A stretch of 35,603 nucleotides of DNA, from NCBI RefSeq assembly GCF_036688685.1, contig NZ_JAQQPS010000036.1, forward strand, positions 1 through 35,603. Direction: 5' to 3'. This document shows positions 31,581 through 35,603 of the stretch, in pieces. The position numbers were made by a program, and so were the translations under genes. Each line of letters begins with the position of its first letter. Position 1 is the stretch's first letter. Source of the stretch: JALYUM01 sp036688685 (GTDB lineage: Bacteria; Pseudomonadota; Gammaproteobacteria; Burkholderiales; Burkholderiaceae_D). The notes beneath the pieces were generated by a model. That model saw only the letters and a list, made by a program, of their open reading frames with translations, searched no databases and was not told where the DNA came from.

Positions 31581-32699
31581 TCAAACCGTGCGCGTCAGCT
31601 GCATCAGCCGCCACAGGCCGACCAGACTGAAGCCGCCTTCGAAGCCCACGTACTCGGGCAGGGCGACATGCGGATGCCACTTGCGCTTGTACTGCTCCTG
31701 TTGCCGGGCGGGGTAGATGCAGGCGCCGTGCCGGTAGATCCCTTTGGCGATCTGGGTCAGCAGCCAGCTTTTGCCGGCGACGCGATCGCGCTGCGGGTTC
31801 AGTCCGGCAAAGGGTGACAAGCCGAAATGCAGGTGGCGCACCCCTTCCTGCTGAAACCGGGCAATTGCCGTCATATTGATCAGGTCCATCACGCCGGGCG
31901 GGGCATCGGCACGGCGCCGGGTCAGGTCGTGCAGCAGGCCGGGCCGTGCGCCCTGCACCGGGACAAAACTGATGAAGCCGATGATCTTGCCATCTTGGCG
32001 CGCGGCGAATACGCGGCGCTCCAGGTCGCGCGGCTGCCCTAGTTCGCCGACCATGAATTCGACCAGTTTCGTATTCTCCCGCTTGGCCGCAAGCCAGGCG
32101 TGGCTGATGGAGAACAGCTCCCCCCACTCCAGGCTGCCGCGCGGCGCATCGACGCCCAGCTCGACCACTGCGATGCCGGCACGGCGCGCCTGGCTGACCT
32201 TGTTGCGCAGTCTGGTGAAGTGGCTGCCGGCGGCGCAGAATGCGTCCAGTTCGATGGTGTAGGCCGTGCCCATCTGGTTGATGCAAAAGCCCTGTTCGCG
32301 GTACAGCGCAACATCCTCTTCCTGCAACTGGACTGCGCAAATGCGGCAAGCGCGCTCCTGCGCAAACTGGCGAAACGCCGCCAGCAGCGTGCGCCGGGCT
32401 GCAGGCGCACCAAAGCCCCCGCCCAACTGGAACAGGAAACCGCCATGGCGCCGGTACGCGATGAAGCCATCGGTTCCCGCCACGGTGAAGTGGGACGTGG
32501 CCTGGTTCAGCGCCATGTAGGCCGACGGGTTATCGCTGCCCCGCAGCAGCTCGAGCGCCCTTGCGCGTGGCATGCGCGCAGGTGGTTCGACACAGGAAAC
32601 CGGTCCCGACCCGGCCAGCCCGACGGTCCAGCGCAGGCCACCCGGCTGGTGCATGCCGGTGCGCTCTTCGGTATTACGCGATTGTGGTACGAAATGCAT
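31581..32699 (-). CDS. Soluble MprF-like aminoacyltransferase (DUF2156)
   Basis: This encodes about 372 aa from ATG 32699, with GGAGG six bases upstream. It matches the catalytic C-terminal part of phosphatidylglycerol lysyltransferases (MprF/LPG synthase). It has a first GNAT-like half (about 60-150, ending ALYREQGFCINQMG), the linker TRLRNKVSQARRAGIAVVEL, and a second half with IIGFISFVPV, HDLTRRRADAPPGVMDLINM and LHFGLSPFAGL. No membrane helix is present, so unlike MprF it has no flippase part. Such enzymes move an amino acid from aminoacyl-tRNA to a lipid or other acceptor; the acceptor here is unknown. Its start overlaps the end of an upstream reductase-like remnant by 26 bases. Confidence 0.82.
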   Translation of the reverse strand: MHFVPQSRNTEERTGMHQPGGLRWTVGLAGSGPVSCVEPPARMPRARALELLRGSDNPSAYMALNQATSHFTVAGTDGFIAYRRHGGFLFQLGGGFGAPAARRTLLAAFRQFAQERACRICAVQLQEEDVALYREQGFCINQMGTAYTIELDAFCAAGSHFTRLRNKVSQARRAGIAVVELGVDAPRGSLEWGELFSISHAWLAAKRENTKLVEFMVGELGQPRDLERRVFAARQDGKIIGFISFVPVQGARPGLLHDLTRRRADAPPGVMDLINMTAIARFQQEGVRHLHFGLSPFAGLNPQRDRVAGKSWLLTQIAKGIYRHGACIYPARQQEQYKRKWHPHVALPEYVGFEGGFSLVGLWRLMQLTRTV

Positions 32700-32891
32700 T
32701 GCCAACCTCCGTATTGCCCAGTGCGGGCGTCATGATCTCGAATCCGTGATGCCGCGCCAGCTGCAGCACCTCCCGTGCATCGTCGACCGGCGGGGCCGAC
32801 CCGATGCTGTAATTGCGGCGCACGCCCGACAGCGCCAGTGTCATGGTCTCGGACAGGCACGCCAGGTTGACGCCGGCGTCAGGTGTGACAT
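32674..32891 (-). pseudogene. C-terminal remnant resembling acyl-ACP reductase / amino-acid dehydrogenase
   Basis: A minus-strand frame ending at TAA 32676-32674 reads GVNLACLSETMTLALSGVRR, NYSIGSAPPVDDAREVLQLA and RHHGFEIMTP. From memory this aligns with the C-terminus of cyanobacterial-type long-chain acyl-ACP reductase and predicted amino-acid dehydrogenases (FACFAEAMLLEFEG ... EKMEAIGEASVRHGFQPLAL). The NAD-binding and catalytic parts are missing: homology fades above about 32885. A GGAGG-preceded ATG at 32891 opens a different frame that stops after 16 codons, as if an internal deletion joined the old start to the old tail. An in-frame ATG at 32844 could still give a 56-aa product. The 26-base overlap with the DUF2156 start suggests former coupling. 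Confidence 0.55.
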
Positions 32892-33036
32892 GAGACGCCT
32901 CCGGTGATGTCGGTTTGCAGTGCCAGCGGCAAACATACAGAAGGGAGACTCACGAATGACTTACAGACCGGGCGTTTCGAACGTGGAGGGGGTAGCGCAG
33001 GTGCGGACCGCAAAGCCAGGAACGACTTATCGACGC

Positions 33037-33103
33037 CACTAAAAAAAGTAGCACCCCGGAAACCCCGCGCAAGGCAGCGGGTTGGGGGCGGCTGTTTTTA
33101 GTG
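33037..33103. terminator. Bidirectional terminator hairpin
   Basis: CACTAAAAAAAGTAGC at 33037-33052 pairs imperfectly with GCTGTTTTTAGTG at 33091-33103, and an inner AACCCCGC/GCGGGTT stem adds to it. Both strands give a GC stem bordered by a T-run, so it can end transcripts from either side. It lies 30 bases beyond the stop of the Sel1-like gene and isolates the DUF2156 group from it. Confidence 0.75.
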
Positions 33104-33133
33104 AATAAACCAGCACTTGAGGTGCAGGTTTCG

Positions 33134-33628
33134 CTACGCGTCAGTCGGTGTCGACCTCTCGGGGCTGGCCGTCGCAATACGTGCGAGCCATGCGTGCATT
33201 TCTGCGGACGTGTTTTCAGAAAGGTCGCCCGCATTGGCGGCCAGGTCCAGGTATTTTTTGATCGTCAGGGAATCGGGATCGTCAAGATCGTGTAGTTTTG
33301 CCAACTCAAAAGCAGCTTCTCCATCGCCTTGATCAAGCGCCTTCACAAACCATCTCCGGGCCTCATCAATACTTCCGAGTTTTTTGTAGGTCAAACCCAG
33401 ATTTAAAATCGATGTGCTGCTGCCCGCAACCATCGCTTTCAGATCGAACTCAATCGACTTCGCTATATCGGCCGGGGTACCCTCGCCATTTTCGTACATG
33501 ATCGCCACCCGGGTCATTGCAAGGCCATTCCCATGTTCGGCCGAGAGAACGAATAGTGAAAACGCCCTGTCAAAATCTTCATTCTCGTACGCTTCGTCGG
33601 CTTGACGAAACAGCATGTCTGAATCCAT
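33134..33628 (-). CDS. Sel1/TPR-repeat protein
   Basis: This encodes about 164 aa from ATG 33628, with GGAGG six bases upstream; the frame extends further but without a ribosome site. At least three helical repeats of Sel1/TPR type are seen (DRAFSLFVLSAEHGNGLAMT, KSIEFDLKAMVAGSSTSILN, EARRWFVKALDQGDGEAAFE). There is no signal peptide, so it is likely cytoplasmic. Such proteins are adaptors and also appear as immunity or effector-linked genes, but no toxin gene is adjacent. The coding sequence looks lower in GC than its neighbours. A bidirectional terminator follows. Confidence 0.75.
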   Translation of the reverse strand: MDSDMLFRQADEAYENEDFDRAFSLFVLSAEHGNGLAMTRVAIMYENGEGTPADIAKSIEFDLKAMVAGSSTSILNLGLTYKKLGSIDEARRWFVKALDQGDGEAAFELAKLHDLDDPDSLTIKKYLDLAANAGDLSENTSAEMHAWLARIATASPERSTPTDA

Positions 33629-33750
33629 AGATCCTCCTGCAGCGTACTTTATGCGAATCTGCGTCGGCATCCGGCTGCCAGGCCGGGGCCTTCACTTGCG
33701 CTATCTGACTTTGGCACGCGTCACGCGCGAAGGACTAATCCGCCCTTCCT

Positions 33751-34785
33751 TCAAGCTTTCGTGTACGGCAATGACAAATACAAAGCCCCCAGCTCCGTCA
33801 ATACGCCCGGCGCACCCAGCAGGCTGGTGAAATGCGGATCCGGCGACATGCGCCCGATGAACCAGGCGTACCGGAACACATCGGCGCGTTCTTCGCACAG
33901 CTTCACCATTTCCGTCATCTGGGTCTTCTGCTTGGCCAGCGTGTCGATCTGCGCGCCGTCAGCCTGGCTGTGCCAGTTGGCCATCTCGGTCACCCAGAAC
34001 GGCTTGCCATATTTGAGCAGGCGGTCGAGTTGACCGGCCAGGCCGTAGTCGTACCAGTGGAACGCCAGGTAATCGATCTGTGGCGCTGCGCCATTGTTGG
34101 CCGCCTTGTACGCGGCAATGAAGGCGTCCATCCACACCACCGGATCGCTGAAATTGGCCAGCGTGCCCCAGGTGATGGCCGGCCCCACCAGTTTTACGCC
34201 GGTCGCCTTGGCAATCGCCTCGTACTTTGGCCACTGCGCCGCCGCATCGACCGGGCTCAGATTGGCCTGGTCGGTCAAATTCGGCTCGTTCATCAACAGC
34301 AGGTACTTGATGCCGGGATTGGCCAGCAAATACGTGTTCATCGCCGTCGTGCTGGTGTTCTCGTCCCACAGCATCGGCAAGTAATCCATCTGGTAGGTCG
34401 ACTTGAGCGCATCGACCTTGACGTCGAGCCCCGGCTTTGTGCCCCAGTTGTACCACCAGCTCACGCCGGGCGAGAGCACTTGCAAGTCGGCCGCGCTGGC
34501 GACATCGTAGGCGATGCCGCGCTTGGCACTCTTGGCAATGACAGGTGCGGCCTGCGCAGGTTCCGTCACGGGCGTGGTGGGCGTTGGATCGGCGACCGGC
34601 GTGGTGGTGACCGGCACCGTGGTCACGGGCGGGGTCGTGACGGGGGTGGTGACCACCGGCGTGGTCGTGACCGGCGCCGTGGCCGCGGGCGTGGCGCTGC
34701 TGCCACCGCCACCGCATGCGGTCAGTCCGGCAGAGGAAGCCAGCAATGCCAGCACCTGGCGGCGGCGTTTGATTGGATGCGTCAT
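33751..34785 (-). CDS. GH128-like glycoside hydrolase lipoprotein
   Basis: This encodes about 344 aa from ATG 34785. A lipoprotein signal (MTHPIKRRRQVLALLASSAG, lipobox LTAC) is followed by GGGGSS and a Thr/Pro/Val repeat linker (about 35-85). The catalytic domain has KRGIAYDVASAADLQVLSPG, then SWWYNWG, LLLMNEPNL (Glu167) and FWVTEMANW (Glu267). The last two match the acid/base and nucleophile positions of the GH128 beta-1,3-glucanase clan. The protein would be tethered at the outer membrane or outside, attacking fungal-type or bacterial glucans. It follows the di-heme oxidoreductase gene by 12 bases. Confidence 0.85.
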   Translation of the reverse strand: MTHPIKRRRQVLALLASSAGLTACGGGGSSATPAATAPVTTTPVVTTPVTTPPVTTVPVTTTPVADPTPTTPVTEPAQAAPVIAKSAKRGIAYDVASAADLQVLSPGVSWWYNWGTKPGLDVKVDALKSTYQMDYLPMLWDENTSTTAMNTYLLANPGIKYLLLMNEPNLTDQANLSPVDAAAQWPKYEAIAKATGVKLVGPAITWGTLANFSDPVVWMDAFIAAYKAANNGAAPQIDYLAFHWYDYGLAGQLDRLLKYGKPFWVTEMANWHSQADGAQIDTLAKQKTQMTEMVKLCEERADVFRYAWFIGRMSPDPHFTSLLGAPGVLTELGALYLSLPYTKA

Positions 34786-34797
34786 GGTGCAGCTCAC

Positions 34798-35603
34798 TTA
34801 TAAAGAATTGATGAAATCGACCATCTGCTGGCGGTCGTCGGCACTGAGCGCCTTGAAGCGCTCGCGACTTTTTTCGCCCTGGCCGCCATGCCACAGCACG
34901 GCTTCCTCGATGGTGCGCGCGCGCCCGTCATGCAGATAGCGCGTGTTGGCGTTGATGGTTTTCAGCAGCCCGATTCCCCACAGCGGCGCGGTGCGCCATT
35001 CCTGGCCGGTGGCCACGCCTTGCGGGTAGTTGTCGGCCAGCTCAGGGCCCATGTCATGCAGCAGCAGGTCGGTGTAAGGACGGATGACCTGCTTGCGCAA
35101 CTCGGCGAACTTGTGCTCACCGGTGGTCAGGCTCGCCGTGTGGCAGGCCACGCAGCGGGCGGCGGCAAACAGCGTGCCGCCGCGTTTCACGCGCGCCTGC
35201 ATCAGGTTTTCGGCTGCCAGTTCGGCGGCGTTCTGGGCCGGCGTCTGCGCGGTCACCTTGTCGCCCGGGGTGCCGAGCGGTTGCTGGCCGGGGAAGTGGC
35301 GCGCTGCCGGCACCGCCAGCAGGCTGGCGTAGCGCACGATCAGCTCGACATCCTGTTCGCTCAGTTCCGCACCCTTGGCATCGGCCGTGCGGCAGGCCGT
35401 GCCGTCCGTGGCCAGGCCACAGCCGTGGGTCGGATACATGGCGCTGGTGACGCCCATGTCGCTGTTCAGGGCCGCGCTGGTTTGTTGCAGCACCGTGGCG
35501 CTGGTGCCGCGCCAGCCGAACCGGCCAACCCGCTTGATGGTCGCGTCGAGCGGATCGGCGATGATCTGCAGCTTGCCGACGGCGCCGTCGGCATCCTTGG
35601 CGC
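34798..35603 (-). CDS. Di-heme oxidoreductase (DUF1111), 3' part only
   Basis: This is the C-terminal 268 or so residues of a protein that continues beyond the window edge. It has RVGRFGWRGTSATVLQQTSA, then NSDMGVTSAMYP, a heme-binding CVACH in AARCVACHTASL, and a closing WRTAPLWGIGLL with YLHDGRARTIEEAVLWHGGQ. This matches the DUF1111 / DHOR family of di-heme c-type cytochromes related to MauG and bacterial cytochrome c peroxidases. It would act in the periplasm; the substrate is unknown. It lies 12 bases before the GH128-like gene on the same strand, so the two are probably co-transcribed. The start and the first heme motif are outside the window. Confidence 0.85.
   Translation of the reverse strand, partial: AKDADGAVGKLQIIADPLDATIKRVGRFGWRGTSATVLQQTSAALNSDMGVTSAMYPTHGCGLATDGTACRTADAKGAELSEQDVELIVRYASLLAVPAARHFPGQQPLGTPGDKVTAQTPAQNAAELAAENLMQARVKRGGTLFAAARCVACHTASLTTGEHKFAELRKQVIRPYTDLLLHDMGPELADNYPQGVATGQEWRTAPLWGIGLLKTINANTRYLHDGRARTIEEAVLWHGGQGEKSRERFKALSADDRQQMVDFINSL

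Noticed and set aside
32920..33030. Possible c-di-GMP-I riboswitch (GGCAAAC ... CGCAAAGCC)
   Set aside because: The two motifs are about 80 bases apart, against roughly 20-25 in the real aptamer, and the bases after GCAAAGCC do not fit.

Overview
The window looks like chromosome from a high-GC betaproteobacterium. An Oxalobacteraceae member of the Massilia/Duganella/Janthinobacterium type fits best. The clues are the aceE-aceF-lpdA order with a lipoyl domain on Lpd, an EmrAB plus outer-membrane-factor efflux operon under a divergent TetR gene, a BON-domain protein, and an MCP with an Ala/Pro-rich tail ending in WETF. The family assignment is inference; no rRNA or other phylogenetic marker is present. 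No tRNA, rRNA or CRISPR array was seen.

Layout. (1) 1-4134 is an insertion-sequence graveyard: the tail of an IS481-like transposase gene cut by an IS66-type element (left end at 545), the IS66 element cut by a 239-bp fragment of an IS3-family element (IS-A), that fragment cut by a second, apparently intact IS3-family element (IS-B, 1356-2809), then a full-length but mutated IS-A copy (2881-4134) in opposite orientation to the fragment. (2) 4385-7912 is a two-gene type I export system: an HlyD-like fusion protein and a C39 peptidase-containing ABC transporter. No double-glycine substrate gene is visible. (3) 8075-12238 holds housekeeping and stress genes: TlpA-like thioredoxin, DHA1 MFS exporter, HDOD protein, BON protein, secreted HELGH putative metallopeptidase. 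(4) 12338-14116 is a chemoreceptor. (5) 14407-19466 is emrA-emrB-outer membrane lipoprotein with a divergent TetR gene and a compact promoter/operator region. (6) 19515-21836 holds an SGNH hydrolase, an EamA transporter and a 61-aa orphan. (7) 22022-28199 is the pyruvate dehydrogenase operon aceE-aceF-lpdA (minus strand) with a clear promoter, two REP-like inverted repeats and a strong terminator. (8) 28248-32891 contains a STAND ATPase/winged-helix/BTAD regulator, a soluble MprF-like (DUF2156) aminoacyltransferase, and an overlapping remnant that resembles the C-terminus of acyl-ACP reductase / predicted amino-acid dehydrogenases. (9) 33037-35603 has a bidirectional terminator, a Sel1/TPR protein, a GH128-like lipoprotein, and the 3' part of a di-heme (DUF1111) oxidoreductase running off the edge.

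The most unusual parts are the orphan peptide exporter beside the IS cluster and the regulator / DUF2156 / reductase-remnant group, which may be a decayed lipid or aminoacyl-lipid module. All functional assignments come from reading translated sequence by eye, without database searches.
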